DNA of 64,000 nucleotides from Lutimaribacter pacificus (GTDB taxonomy: Bacteria > Pseudomonadota > Alphaproteobacteria > Rhodobacterales > Rhodobacteraceae), in NCBI RefSeq assembly GCF_900142185.1, contig NZ_FQZZ01000003.1:124001-188000 (forward strand), given 5' to 3'. The position numbers and the translations under genes are program-made. The notes under the pieces are model-generated. The model ran no database searches. It was not told where the DNA came from and saw nothing but the letters and a program-made list of their open reading frames with translations. Shown one piece after another: positions 1 to 8,387 of the stretch; the stretch's first letter is position 1; each line of letters opens with the position of its first letter.

Positions 1-25
1 ATGCGCAACAAGGGATTGATGATCC

Positions 26-865
26 ATGAAATTCCAGGGCACAGACGCCTATGTCGCCACCGAGGACCTGACCGTCGCGGTCAATGCCGCCGTCACGCTG
101 GAACGCCCGCTGCTGGTCAAGGGCGAGCCCGGCACCGGCAAGACCGAACTGGCCCGCCAGGTCGCCGGTGCGCTTGGGCTGCGGATGATCGAGTGGAACA
201 TCAAATCCACCACCAAGGCGCAGCAGGGCCTTTACGAATACGACGCGGTCAGCCGGCTGCGCGACAGCCAGCTCGGCGACGAGCGCGTGCATGACGTGCG
301 CAACTATATCCGCAAGGGCAAGCTGTGGGAGGCGTTCGAAGCCCCCGAGAAGGTGGTGCTGCTGATCGACGAGATCGACAAGGCCGATATCGAGTTTCCC
401 AACGACCTGCTGCAGGAACTCGACAAGATGGAGTTCTATGTCTACGAGACCGGCGAAACGATCCGCGCGCAGAACCGCCCCATCGTCATCATCACCTCGA
501 ACAACGAAAAGGAACTGCCCGACGCCTTCCTGCGGCGCTGTTTCTTTCACTACATCCGCTTTCCCGATGCCGACACGATGAGACAGATCGTCGAGGTGCA
601 CCACCCCGGCATCAAGGAGGCGTTGCTGACCACCGCGCTGACCCAGTTCTACGAGGTGCGCGACATGGCCGGGCTGAAGAAGAAACCCTCGACCTCGGAG
701 GTGCTGGACTGGCTCAAGCTGCTGCTGGCCGAGGACCTGAGCCCCGAGGATCTCAAACGCGACGGGCCCAACGCCCTGCCCAAACTGCACGGCGCGCTTC
801 TGAAGAACGAACAGGATGTTCACCTGTTCGAACGGCTGGCCTTCATGGCGCGGCGCGGGGGCTGA
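26..865 (+). CDS. MoxR-type AAA+ ATPase
   Basis: A 279-residue AAA+ ATPase of the MoxR/CoxD type, a family of chaperones that usually act with a VWA-domain partner to mature or remodel metalloenzymes and envelope complexes. Walker A is GEPGTGKT at residues 33-40, Walker B is LLIDEIDKAD near residue 112, and a sensor-1 region ITSNNEKELPDAFLRR follows. There is no signal peptide, so it is cytoplasmic. The start at 26 is preceded by a purine-rich AAGGGA. The VWA partner lies about 1.9 kb downstream at 2785, separated by a lipoprotein gene and a small membrane protein gene. The family call is strong; the client protein is unknown. Confidence 0.9.
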   Translation: MKFQGTDAYVATEDLTVAVNAAVTLERPLLVKGEPGTGKTELARQVAGALGLRMIEWNIKSTTKAQQGLYEYDAVSRLRDSQLGDERVHDVRNYIRKGKLWEAFEAPEKVVLLIDEIDKADIEFPNDLLQELDKMEFYVYETGETIRAQNRPIVIITSNNEKELPDAFLRRCFFHYIRFPDADTMRQIVEVHHPGIKEALLTTALTQFYEVRDMAGLKKKPSTSEVLDWLKLLLAEDLSPEDLKRDGPNALPKLHGALLKNEQDVHLFERLAFMARRGG

Positions 866-1233
866 CACCGGCCCGTCGGCGGATGGGCGCATTTTCGCCA
901 CAATCAGGGGGAAAAACCCGATTTTCGCTGGTTTTGCCCCCTGTTTCGGCCGCGCCGGACCGGGGCTTCAGGCGAAAAACACCGCTCAATCCATTGTTTC
1001 AAAACGATTTTCGAAACACCGGGCCGCGGATTCGCGCGAAAAGCGAGGCGCCACATTTATGCCCCAATTCACCCTTAAGACCGACAACAAGAGGGGCAAA
1101 AGTCCCCTCAACTGAATAAGAATTCGAGGCAGAAAATGACCGGGACAGCTCCGGGCCCCTTTATGGGCCTTGATACCCCTGCGCCATTCATCCGTGCAAA
1201 ACCTTTCCTTCCCTGCGGGAAAAGGGGCGTTCG
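866..1233. other. gene-free stretch after the MoxR ATPase
   Basis: No convincing gene is present in these 368 bases. The stretch holds a terminator-like hairpin at 905-943, an imperfect 20-bp palindrome at 997-1016 (TTTCAAAACGATTTTCGAAA), a small GAGGGG/CCCCTC hairpin at 1091-1109 with no T-run, and the upstream region of the DUF2927 gene. An 18-codon frame starting near 1060 has no clear ribosome site. Confidence 0.5.
905..943 (+). terminator. hairpin, probable terminator of the MoxR gene
   Basis: CAGGGGGAAAAAC at 905-917 pairs with GTTTTGCCCCCTG at 931-943, a 13-bp stem with one mismatch and a 13-nt loop. It lies about 40 bases after the ATPase stop codon. The following T-run is weak (TTTC), so it may be a processing or pausing hairpin instead. 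Confidence 0.4.
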
Positions 1234-2601
1234 ATGATGCGGCTTGTCCTGTTGCCTGTCTGCCTGGTGCTGGGCGCCTGCATGCCCGGCGGCCCGAGCG
1301 AAACCGCCACACGCGCCGCGCAATATACCGAAAGCGCCCTGCCCCCGATGAAGACCTTTTCGGCACCGCGCCCGACGCCGCCGGTGCAGTCGAACGCGGA
1401 CGTGGCGCGCGATTTCCTCGACCTCGCCTTCATGCTGGAATCGGGCCGCCGCCTGCCCTATTTCTCGCGCTTCGAGGGGCCGATCTCGGTGCGCGTGACG
1501 GGCTCGCCGCCGGCGCATCTGGGGCTCGACCTCAACCGCCTGCTGGCCCGGCTGCGCAACGAGGCCGGGATCGACATCCGGCAGACCACCGGCGCCGAGG
1601 CCAATATCACCATCCAGGCCGTGCCGCGCGCCGATATCCGGCGCAACCTGCCGCAGGCCGCCTGTTTCGTGGTGCCCAACATCACGCGGCTCAGCGAATA
1701 CCGCAAGGCGCGGCGCAGCACGCGCACCGACTGGGGCCGGCTGCGGCTGCGCGAGAAGCTGGCGATCTTCCTGCCCTCGGACGCCTCGCCGCAAGAGGTG
1801 CGCGATTGCCTGCACGAGGAACTGGCCCAGGCGCTGGGGCCGCTCAACGACCTGTATCGCCTGCCGGACAGCGTGTTCAACGACGACAACGTGCACACGG
1901 TCCTGACCGGGTACGACATGATGATCCTGCGCATCTACTACGCGCCGGAACTGCGCGCCGGCATGTCCCGCAACGAGGTGGCCGAACGCCTGCCCGCCAT
2001 CCTGGCGCGGATCAACCCGGCGGGGCAGAACATATCGCCGCGCCACGCGGGATCGACGCCGCGCGCCTGGGTCCTGGCGATCCAGACGGCACTTGGCCCC
2101 GGCGCGGGCCCGGTGGAGCGCCGCCGCGCCGCGGCCGAGGCGCTGGATATCGCGCGCACGATGGGCTGGGCGGATCACCGCATGGCGTTTTCGCATTACG
2201 CGATGGGCCGGCTCAGCCAGCGGGTCAACGATGGCGTTGCGCAAGAGCATTTCCTGGCCGCCGATCACTATTACGCGCTTGTGCCCCGCACCGGGCTGCA
2301 CCGCGCCTACGTGGCCTCGCAACTGGCGGCCTATGCGCTGGCGCAGGGCCGCGGGCAGGATGCGCTGACGCTGGTGACCGGGCACCTGAACACCGCCGCG
2401 CAACACGAGAACGCCGCCCTTCTGGCAACGCTTCTGATGCTGCGCGCCGAGGCGCTGGATTTGCTGGGCCGCAGCGCCGAGGCCAGCCGCGTCAGGGTGG
2501 ACAGTCTGGGTTGGGCACGTTACGGATTCGGCGCGGATTGGGCGGTGCGCGCCAAGCTGCGCGAGGTTGCCGCGCTCAATCCCGGTAAAGGACGCAGCTG
2601 A
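1234..2601 (+). CDS. DUF2927-family lipoprotein
   Basis: A 455-residue predicted lipoprotein. The first 16 residues form a short signal with a lipobox LGAC (lipid-modified Cys16), so it should be anchored in the envelope facing the periplasm. Residues about 60-260 match what I recognise as the DUF2927 family, of unknown function. The C-terminal part is alanine- and leucine-rich and helical, TPR-like in texture (inference). It sits between the MoxR ATPase and its VWA partner and on the same strand, so it may be a client or accessory of that pair. The next gene starts 11 bases after its stop. Confidence 0.8.
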   Translation: MMRLVLLPVCLVLGACMPGGPSETATRAAQYTESALPPMKTFSAPRPTPPVQSNADVARDFLDLAFMLESGRRLPYFSRFEGPISVRVTGSPPAHLGLDLNRLLARLRNEAGIDIRQTTGAEANITIQAVPRADIRRNLPQAACFVVPNITRLSEYRKARRSTRTDWGRLRLREKLAIFLPSDASPQEVRDCLHEELAQALGPLNDLYRLPDSVFNDDNVHTVLTGYDMMILRIYYAPELRAGMSRNEVAERLPAILARINPAGQNISPRHAGSTPRAWVLAIQTALGPGAGPVERRRAAAEALDIARTMGWADHRMAFSHYAMGRLSQRVNDGVAQEHFLAADHYYALVPRTGLHRAYVASQLAAYALAQGRGQDALTLVTGHLNTAAQHENAALLATLLMLRAEALDLLGRSAEASRVRVDSLGWARYGFGADWAVRAKLREVAALNPGKGRS

Positions 2602-2612
2602 GGCTTGAAGAC

Positions 2613-2780
2613 ATGATCGTACTGGCGGGGGCGCTGATCGGCGCGGCCTTCGGGGCATTTCTGGCGAAGCGCCGCAAGGGCAAGGCGCTGGACATCGCGC
2701 AATACGCCGCGGCCTACGCGATTTTGTTCATGATTCTGGGCCTTTTCGTCACGTTGTTCGTCCACCGCGCATCGTTGTGA
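2613..2780 (+). CDS. small apical membrane protein, hypothetical
   Basis: A 55-residue protein with two hydrophobic segments, one at about residues 3-18 beginning VLAGALIGAAFGAF and one at about 32-50, separated by a basic loop RRKGK. It starts 11 bases after the DUF2927 stop and ends 4 bases before the VWA gene, so it is very likely co-translated with them. The reading frame is tight and the hydrophobic pattern coherent, which supports a real gene. I do not recognise a named family. Confidence 0.65.
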   Translation: MIVLAGALIGAAFGAFLAKRRKGKALDIAQYAAAYAILFMILGLFVTLFVHRASL

Positions 2781-2784
2781 TCCC

Positions 2785-3969
2785 ATGTTCCTGCCGTTCT
2801 TCGAAAATCTGCGAAAAGGCGGCGTTCCGGTCACGGTGCGGGAATACCTCGCCTTCCTGGAGGCGATGAAGACCGGCCTCGTCACCTATGATGTCGAGGG
2901 GTTCTATTACCTCGCCCGCACCGCGATGGTGAAGGACGAGCGTAACCTCGACAAGTTCGACCGCGCCTTCGCCGCCACCTTCAAGGGGCTTGAGGATGTC
3001 CAGCTTGGCGACGTTCTGAACGCCGTCGACATCCCCGCCGACTGGCTGGAAAAGCTGGCCGAAAAGCACCTGTCCGAGGAAGAAAAGGCCGAGATCGAGG
3101 CGCTTGGCGGCTTCGACAAGCTGATGGAGACGCTGAAAGAGCGGCTCAGGGAACAGCAGGGCCGCCACCAGGGCGGCAACAAGTGGATCGGCACCGCCGG
3201 CACCTCGCCCTTCGGCGCGCATGGCTACAACCCCGAGGGCGTGCGCATCGGGCAGGAAAAATCCCGCCACCAGCGCGCGGTCAAGGTCTGGGACAAGCGC
3301 GAGTTCAGGAACCTCGACGACAGCGTCGAGCTTGGCACCCGCAACATCAAGGTGGCGCTGAAACGCCTGCGCCGCTGGGCCCGCGACGGCGCCCATGACG
3401 AGCTGGACCTTGACGGCACGATCCGCGCCACCGCCGAGCACGGATATCTCGACGTGAAAACCCGGCCCGAGCGGCGCAATGCCGTGAAGGTGCTGCTGTT
3501 TCTCGACGTGGGCGGCAGCATGGACCCGCATATCAAGGTGGTCGAGGAACTGTTCAGCGCCGCGCGCGCCGAGTTCAAGCACCTGGAATATTACTATTTC
3601 CACAATTGCCTCTACGAAGGCGTCTGGCGCGACAACCGCCGCCGCTGGGACCGGCAGACGCCGACATGGGACGTGCTGCACACCTACGGCCCTGATTACA
3701 AATGCATCTTCGTGGGCGACGCCAGCATGTCGCCCTATGAAATCGCCTATCCCGGCGGAGCAAACGAACACTGGAACGCCGAGGCCGGGCAGGTCTGGCT
3801 GCAACGCGCGCGCGACCAGTGGCCCGATCATATGTGGATCAACCCGGTGCCCGAGAAATACTGGGGCTACACCCATTCCATCGGCATGATCCGCGAGTTG
3901 TTCGAGGATCGCATGGTCCCGATGACGCTGGCCGGGATCGAACAGGGTATGAAGGACCTGACGCGCTGA
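2785..3969 (+). CDS. CoxE-like VWA-domain protein
   Basis: A 394-residue cytoplasmic protein of the CoxE/YehP-like VWA family, the usual partner of MoxR/CoxD ATPases. The N-terminal half is a charged helical domain. The C-terminal half carries the VWA domain, whose metal site (MIDAS) begins at Asp241 and reads DVGGSM rather than the canonical DxSxS. The later motifs GDASMSP and the conserved tryptophans of the C-terminus are present. It starts 4 bases after the small membrane protein gene and is probably transcribed with it. Its biochemical role is expected to be coupling ATPase-driven remodelling to a client; no client is obvious here. Confidence 0.85.
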   Translation: MFLPFFENLRKGGVPVTVREYLAFLEAMKTGLVTYDVEGFYYLARTAMVKDERNLDKFDRAFAATFKGLEDVQLGDVLNAVDIPADWLEKLAEKHLSEEEKAEIEALGGFDKLMETLKERLREQQGRHQGGNKWIGTAGTSPFGAHGYNPEGVRIGQEKSRHQRAVKVWDKREFRNLDDSVELGTRNIKVALKRLRRWARDGAHDELDLDGTIRATAEHGYLDVKTRPERRNAVKVLLFLDVGGSMDPHIKVVEELFSAARAEFKHLEYYYFHNCLYEGVWRDNRRRWDRQTPTWDVLHTYGPDYKCIFVGDASMSPYEIAYPGGANEHWNAEAGQVWLQRARDQWPDHMWINPVPEKYWGYTHSIGMIRELFEDRMVPMTLAGIEQGMKDLTR

Positions 3970-3978
3970 GTGCGCCGC

Positions 3979-4716
3979 TCATGTTTCGAACAACCGTCCC
4001 GGTCCCCAGCCGCGCGCCTCTGCCCCGGCAAGGCGCAGCATGTGCCAGATCAGCGCCTGGTTCGAGCTGACCACCGGGCGGCCCGTCGCGGCCTCGACCG
4101 CGTCGATGATGCCGAAGCTGCGCAGGTTGGTGCAGCTGACGAATATCCCCTCCACCCCGTCGCGTTCCGCAAGGGTTTCCAGCATGTTGCGCGTCGATCT
4201 TTCGGCGATCCGCGCCACGGTGTAATCGTCGGCCTGGTCGAAACTGGCCTCGGCCACGGTGTCGATCCCCTGCCCGGCCAGAAAGTCGCGCATCGGCGCG
4301 GTCACGCTGCGCACATAGGGCGAGCCATAGCCGATCCGCCCCACGCCCAGCGCCTTCAGCGCCGCCGATACGGCCGAGATCGGGTTGGTCACCGGCACGC
4401 CGGGATGCGCCTGCTGCACCAGCGCCTGAACCCGGTCGGGCCCGATGATGGTGGACGCGCTGGTGCAGCCATAGCCGATCACGTCCAGCCCGCGCGGCAG
4501 GCGGGCGGCGGTGGCGGTCATTTCATCGGCCATCCGGCGCAGGCTGTCGGGCGTCACGTCGGGCTGCGCGGGGATGCGCGCGTGCAGCAGGCTGACCGGG
4601 CGGCCCGCCAGCACCATGCGCGCCTCGTTCTCAAGGCTTTCGTCGGTGGACAGCACGATCAGCCCCATCCGCACGCCTTCGCCGAAACCGTCGTCCAGTT
4701 CATAGGGTTGCGCCAT
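3979..4716 (-). CDS. Asp/Glu racemase-family protein (maleate isomerase-like)
   Basis: A 245-residue cytoplasmic enzyme of the Asp/Glu racemase superfamily, closest in pattern to maleate cis-trans isomerase and arylmalonate decarboxylase. Both family cysteines are visible: Cys84 in GYGCTSAST and Cys195 in VSCTNLRSF. These act as the two acid/base residues in racemases and isomerases. The start at 4716 is chosen because GGAGG lies 7 bases before it; an in-frame ATG at 4731 is possible. It is convergent with the VWA gene (9 bases apart). Substrate cannot be read from the sequence. Confidence 0.82.
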   Translation of the reverse strand: MAQPYELDDGFGEGVRMGLIVLSTDESLENEARMVLAGRPVSLLHARIPAQPDVTPDSLRRMADEMTATAARLPRGLDVIGYGCTSASTIIGPDRVQALVQQAHPGVPVTNPISAVSAALKALGVGRIGYGSPYVRSVTAPMRDFLAGQGIDTVAEASFDQADDYTVARIAERSTRNMLETLAERDGVEGIFVSCTNLRSFGIIDAVEAATGRPVVSSNQALIWHMLRLAGAEARGWGPGRLFET

Positions 4717-4815
4717 CGCCGCCTCCGTCATCGCCCGGCGCCGAACAGACCCGGTTTCGCCGCGCGAGGCAACCCGCCGCTTGCCGCTGCGCGCAAGCTG
4801 CCCCATATCTGTGCC

Positions 4816-5502
4816 ATGTTGAAATTCACCCCGATCCTTCTGGCGCTGATCTACGGTCTGGTGATGTATCGCTTTTCGGTCTGGCGCACGCAGGCCGAAC
4901 TGTCGGCGCGCTCGACCGAGCTGCGCGATCCCGCGCTGCAGCCTATGCTCGACCGGATGGCCGCCGCGCTGGAGCTGCCGCGCGTGCGCGTACACCTTTA
5001 CGATATCGAGCCGGTGAACGGGCTGGCCGCGCCGGACGGGCGGATCTTCATCACCAACGGGTTCTACCGCAAGTTCCGTGAGGGCGAGGTCACGGCCGAG
5101 GAAATGGCCAGCGTCATCGCGCATGAGCTGGGCCACGTGGCGCTGGGGCACGCGCGGCGGCGGATGATCGACTTTTCCGGCCAGAACGCGCTGCGCACGG
5201 CGATGGCGATGGTGTTCGCGCGCCTGCTGCCCGGTATCGGCATCTGGATCGCCAACATGCTGACCACGCTGCTGGCCGCGCGCCTCAGCCGCGGGGACGA
5301 ATACGAGGCCGACGAATACGCCTCGGCCCTGCTGATCAAGGCCGGGATCGGCACGGCGGCGCAGAAATCGCTGTTCGAAAAGCTGGAATCGCTGACCAGT
5401 GCGCGCGCCGGTGTCATGCCCGCGTGGCTGATGTCGCACCCGCCGACCAAGGACCGCATCGCCGCCATCGAACGGCACGAGGCCGGCTGGGGCGCGTCCT
5501 GA
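4816..5502 (+). CDS. M48-family metalloprotease
   Basis: A 228-residue membrane-anchored zinc metallopeptidase of family M48 (HtpX/Oma1-like). The zinc site HELGH is at residues 103-107 with His103, Glu104 and His107, and the third ligand region is in GDEYEADEYA. The first 20 residues form one membrane segment, and a second hydrophobic stretch lies near residues 130-155 after the zinc site. The C-terminal HPPTKDRIAAIE motif is typical of M48 peptidases. The family's role is membrane or periplasmic protein quality control; a specific substrate is not predictable. The ATG at 4816 has no strong ribosome site. Confidence 0.88.
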   Translation: MLKFTPILLALIYGLVMYRFSVWRTQAELSARSTELRDPALQPMLDRMAAALELPRVRVHLYDIEPVNGLAAPDGRIFITNGFYRKFREGEVTAEEMASVIAHELGHVALGHARRRMIDFSGQNALRTAMAMVFARLLPGIGIWIANMLTTLLAARLSRGDEYEADEYASALLIKAGIGTAAQKSLFEKLESLTSARAGVMPAWLMSHPPTKDRIAAIERHEAGWGAS

Positions 5503-5587
5503 GGTCAGGGCGGCAGAGGCCGCACCCCGCCCGGACCGGGTGAGCGGGACAAAGCCGCCGGTCGTTTCGTTCCGCAACAGAAGGGCA

Positions 5588-5752
5588 TCGCACGGCCGCG
5601 GTCGGGCGATCCGACGGCTGTGCGTGGCACTTTATCGTGCAGCCACATCCTCCCTCAAATCGGAGTGCCGGCGGCAGCCAATCGCCCGGCCAGGGGGCGG
5701 CCGTGCGATGCCCGGGCCGCTGCGCGGCTGTTCCGGGCAGGGTGTGTCGTTC
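5588..5752. repeat. structured dispersed intergenic repeat, copy A
   Basis: This 165-base intergenic segment recurs in inverted orientation at 49851-50016. Within it, a 17-bp perfect inverted repeat (GGGCATCGCACGGCCGC at 5582-5598 with its complement at 5696-5712) is extended inward by a second 11-bp arm, so one strand could fold into a long stem with a loop of about 70 bases. No coding potential is consistent between copies and no transposase is nearby. It resembles a MITE-like or structured-RNA element; the class is unknown to me. Confidence 0.75.
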
Positions 5753-5770
5753 AGACGATACGACGGTGTG

Positions 5771-6313
5771 CTAACCCGCCAGCGCCTTGCCCAGCCGTGG
5801 CAGGCGGGCCTTTTTCATCAATCCGCGAATATCCCAGTTCTGCCCCGACAGGCGCTGCGCGTCGGCCAGCACTTTCGCGCCGACATGGGCCACCATTTCC
5901 GGCTGCGCCTGCCAGTGTCCCAGCAGGAAGCCGTCGGGGTCGGCGCGGCTCAGCCCCTCTTCGGCCAGGATGTTGCGGGGGAAATCGCCCGCGTTCAGCG
6001 TCACGATCACATCGGCGCTGCCCGCGATGGCGGCGGCCAGCACATGGATATCCGCCGGGTCAGGCAGCCATAACCGCGCCTCCAGCGAGGGCGGCCATGT
6101 GACCGGCGCATCGGGCCAGGCGGCCGTGACCAGTGCGATCTCGGCGCGGGCCTGCGCCTCGCCGTCGGGGCCCAGCTTGCGCGCGGCGCGGGCCCATTCC
6201 TCAAGGATGCGGGCGGACCAGAGCGGCGTGAACGCCCCCTGCCCGGCCACGCCCAGCAGCATCTCGCGCATGACGGTGGGGTACAGAACGCAAGTATCCA
6301 GCAGCACCTTCAT
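5771..6313 (-). CDS. PIN-domain protein
   Basis: A 180-residue PIN-domain protein, a metal-dependent ribonuclease fold often found as the toxin of toxin-antitoxin pairs. The first acidic residue is Asp6 in MKVLLDTCVLYP, a second acidic cluster is near Glu38-Glu39, and a third and fourth occur in LPDPADIHVLAAA and VTLNAGDFP. All four catalytic acid positions therefore appear filled. It starts within the stop codon of the upstream rRNA methyltransferase gene (ATGA overlap), so the two are translationally coupled. No small antitoxin frame precedes it, which argues against a simple VapBC pair. Confidence 0.8.
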   Translation of the reverse strand: MKVLLDTCVLYPTVMREMLLGVAGQGAFTPLWSARILEEWARAARKLGPDGEAQARAEIALVTAAWPDAPVTWPPSLEARLWLPDPADIHVLAAAIAGSADVIVTLNAGDFPRNILAEEGLSRADPDGFLLGHWQAQPEMVAHVGAKVLADAQRLSGQNWDIRGLMKKARLPRLGKALAG

Positions 6314-7506
6314 AGGCGATAGAACAGGGCCTTGAGATACCCGCTTTCGGCCAGTTGCGGCATCAGCGGGTGATCCGGCCCGGCAAATCCGGTGTGGATG
6401 ATCTGCCCCGCCCGGCCCGCGCGCCCGATCCCGCGCGTGCAGGCGGTGCGGAATTTCGACAGGTCGGCGGCGTGCGAACAGGAACACAAGACAAGGTATC
6501 CGCCCTCTGCCACCAGCGGCGCGGCCAGCCGCGCGATACGCTCATAAGCGCGCAACCCCGCCTCGAGCGCCTGTTTCGACGGGGCGAAGGCGGGCGGGTC
6601 GCAAATCACCAGGTCGAACCGCGCGCCCTCGTCGCCCAGCGCGGTCAGCACGTCGAAGGCATCGCCCTTGCGGGTGTCGAACCGATCCGCCATACCGCCC
6701 GCCTGCGCCCCCGCCTGCGCCAGGTCCAGCGCCGCCTGCGATCCGTCGACCGACAGCGCATGGGCCGCGCCGCCGGCAAGGCAGGCCAGCGCAAAGCCGC
6801 CCACGTGGGAAAACACATCCAGCACCCGCGCGCCTTGTGCCAGCCGTGCAGCGAAGGCGTGGTTGGGGCGCTGGTCGAAAAACAGCCCCGTCTTCTGCCC
6901 GCCGGTCAGGTCGGCCATGTAGGTGGCGCCGTTCATCGGCACCGGCACCGGCGCATCGGGGGCCGCACCGCGCAGCACGCCGCTGTCCTCGTCCAGCCCC
7001 TCCAGCGTGCGGGCACGGCCGCCGGCGTTCTTCAGCACGTTCGCCACGCCCGTCACATCGGTCAGCGCGGCGGCCAGGTCGTCCAGCAGCAGGTCGGCCC
7101 AGGCGGCGTTGGGCTGGATCACCGCGCTGTCGCCGAAACGGTCGATCACCACGCCGGGCAGCCCGTCGGCCTCGGCATGGACCAGGCGATAGAACGGCGC
7201 ATCATAAAGCCGCTCGCGCAGCTCCAGCGCGCGCGCCAGCCGCGCGGCCAGCCACGCCCGGTCGATCCGGGCGGTCAGGTCACGATCCAGCACGCGGGCG
7301 AAGATGCGGGAATTCGGGTTCACCGCCACCAGCGCCAGCGCGTTGCGCTCGGCATCCTCCAGCACGGCGACGGTGCCGGGGGCCAGCGATTTCGTGCGGC
7401 GGTCGGTGACCAGCTCATTGTCGAACACCCAGGGCGCACCGTGCCGGATGGCGCGGGCATTGGCCTTGGGTTTCAGGCGGATAACGGGAAAAGAGGACGG
7501 CGTCAT
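6310..7506 (-). CDS. rlmI: 23S rRNA (cytosine-C5) methyltransferase, RlmI-like
   Basis: A 398-residue class I SAM-dependent methyltransferase, the same length class as E. coli RlmI (23S rRNA m5C1962). An N-terminal PUA-type RNA-binding domain covers about residues 1-85 (IRLKPKANARAIRHGAPWVF), then an EEHEE-like connector, then the Rossmann methyltransferase with VLDVFSHVGGFAL and the catalytic-loop motif DPPAFAPSK, followed by LCSCSH. It acts on ribosomal RNA in the cytoplasm. The stop overlaps the start of the PIN gene by four bases. The family is secure; the exact modified base is by analogy. Confidence 0.85.
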   Translation of the reverse strand: MTPSSFPVIRLKPKANARAIRHGAPWVFDNELVTDRRTKSLAPGTVAVLEDAERNALALVAVNPNSRIFARVLDRDLTARIDRAWLAARLARALELRERLYDAPFYRLVHAEADGLPGVVIDRFGDSAVIQPNAAWADLLLDDLAAALTDVTGVANVLKNAGGRARTLEGLDEDSGVLRGAAPDAPVPVPMNGATYMADLTGGQKTGLFFDQRPNHAFAARLAQGARVLDVFSHVGGFALACLAGGAAHALSVDGSQAALDLAQAGAQAGGMADRFDTRKGDAFDVLTALGDEGARFDLVICDPPAFAPSKQALEAGLRAYERIARLAAPLVAEGGYLVLCSCSHAADLSKFRTACTRGIGRAGRAGQIIHTGFAGPDHPLMPQLAESGYLKALFYRL

Positions 7507-7543
7507 GCCGTCCTCTTACCGCCGTTCCCGTCCGGGCGAAAGA

Positions 7544-8200
7544 TCAGAGTGGTGCGGTTTCCAGCCCGGCCACCAGTTGCGTCACGCCCCTGGGCGCCGA
7601 GCCGGGGTTTTCCAGCTCGGTTCGGATCACGTTGGCCAGGTGCCGGGTGATGCGCAGCTTTTGCGTCATGCCGTTTGCTTCGGCCTCGATCGCCGCGGCG
7701 CCACCGAACCCCTTGAGATCGGCCCTGATCTCGCGCGGGGGCATGATGGCGATGCCGGTTTCGGGGTCGCGCAGGATCAGGTCGAACCGGATCGAATGCA
7801 CGCCACCGATGGTATAGCGGGTTTTCTCGGTCAGCGCGTGGAACCGCCTGACCACGATTTCCGCCGTCACCGGCAGGGCGCCCTGCATCCCCGCGGTCGC
7901 AAGCGACAGGCTGTCGTCGAAGATGGCGGCCACCTGCCGATGGCGGTCGCCCGCGGGATCGCCGCGCCAGACGATATCGCCCATCGGGTAATAACTGTTG
8001 GCCTCGCTCACCTTCAGATCGTCCGGCACCCGGACCACGAAGGACTGCACCGCGATCGACCGCACCGCGGCCGAGGGCGCCTCGTCCGCCAGCGCGGTCG
8101 CACTTTCCAGCGGCGCGTTGCGGGTCGCGGTTTCGATGGAGGCGCAGGCCGAAACGCCCAGCCCCAGCACCAGTGCCACGAGAATACGAAGATGTGTCAT
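7544..8200 (-). CDS. DUF6778-type lipoprotein
   Basis: A 218-residue predicted lipoprotein. Residues 1-19 form a signal peptide ending in a lipobox VSACA, giving a lipid-anchored periplasmic protein. The body resembles a lipoprotein family I recognise from Rhodobacteraceae genomes (DUF6778), with no known function. The start at 8200 is chosen for the GGAGG seven bases upstream. It is divergent from edd, with about 190 bases between the two starts. Confidence 0.7.
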   Translation of the reverse strand: MTHLRILVALVLGLGVSACASIETATRNAPLESATALADEAPSAAVRSIAVQSFVVRVPDDLKVSEANSYYPMGDIVWRGDPAGDRHRQVAAIFDDSLSLATAGMQGALPVTAEIVVRRFHALTEKTRYTIGGVHSIRFDLILRDPETGIAIMPPREIRADLKGFGGAAAIEAEANGMTQKLRITRHLANVIRTELENPGSAPRGVTQLVAGLETAPL

Positions 8201-8387
8201 ACCGAACCTCCAGGGGGCGGTCTGCCCCTTACCTTTGCGCAAGATTTGATTAAGTTTTGGGGCGAAACTTGGACACAAGCCGTACAATTGCAGGGTGATC
8301 GAAAGGCGCTTCGGCGGCCTTCCGCGGGAACGGTTGCGGCGTTATCGCTAACGGCGTATAGCTGGGCCAGCAGCCAGTGGGGGATGC

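Noticed and set aside
1060-1116. 18-codon frame after the MoxR gene
   Set aside because: No ribosome site, no conserved pattern, and no amino acid bias; I cannot support it as a gene.
5588-5752. Classical insertion sequence
   Set aside because: No transposase frame and no clear target duplication; only a non-coding structured repeat is supported.
5540-6102. Two overlapping plus-strand frames opposite the PIN gene
   Set aside because: They cover the dispersed repeat and the antisense of the PIN gene, with arginine-rich low-complexity translations.
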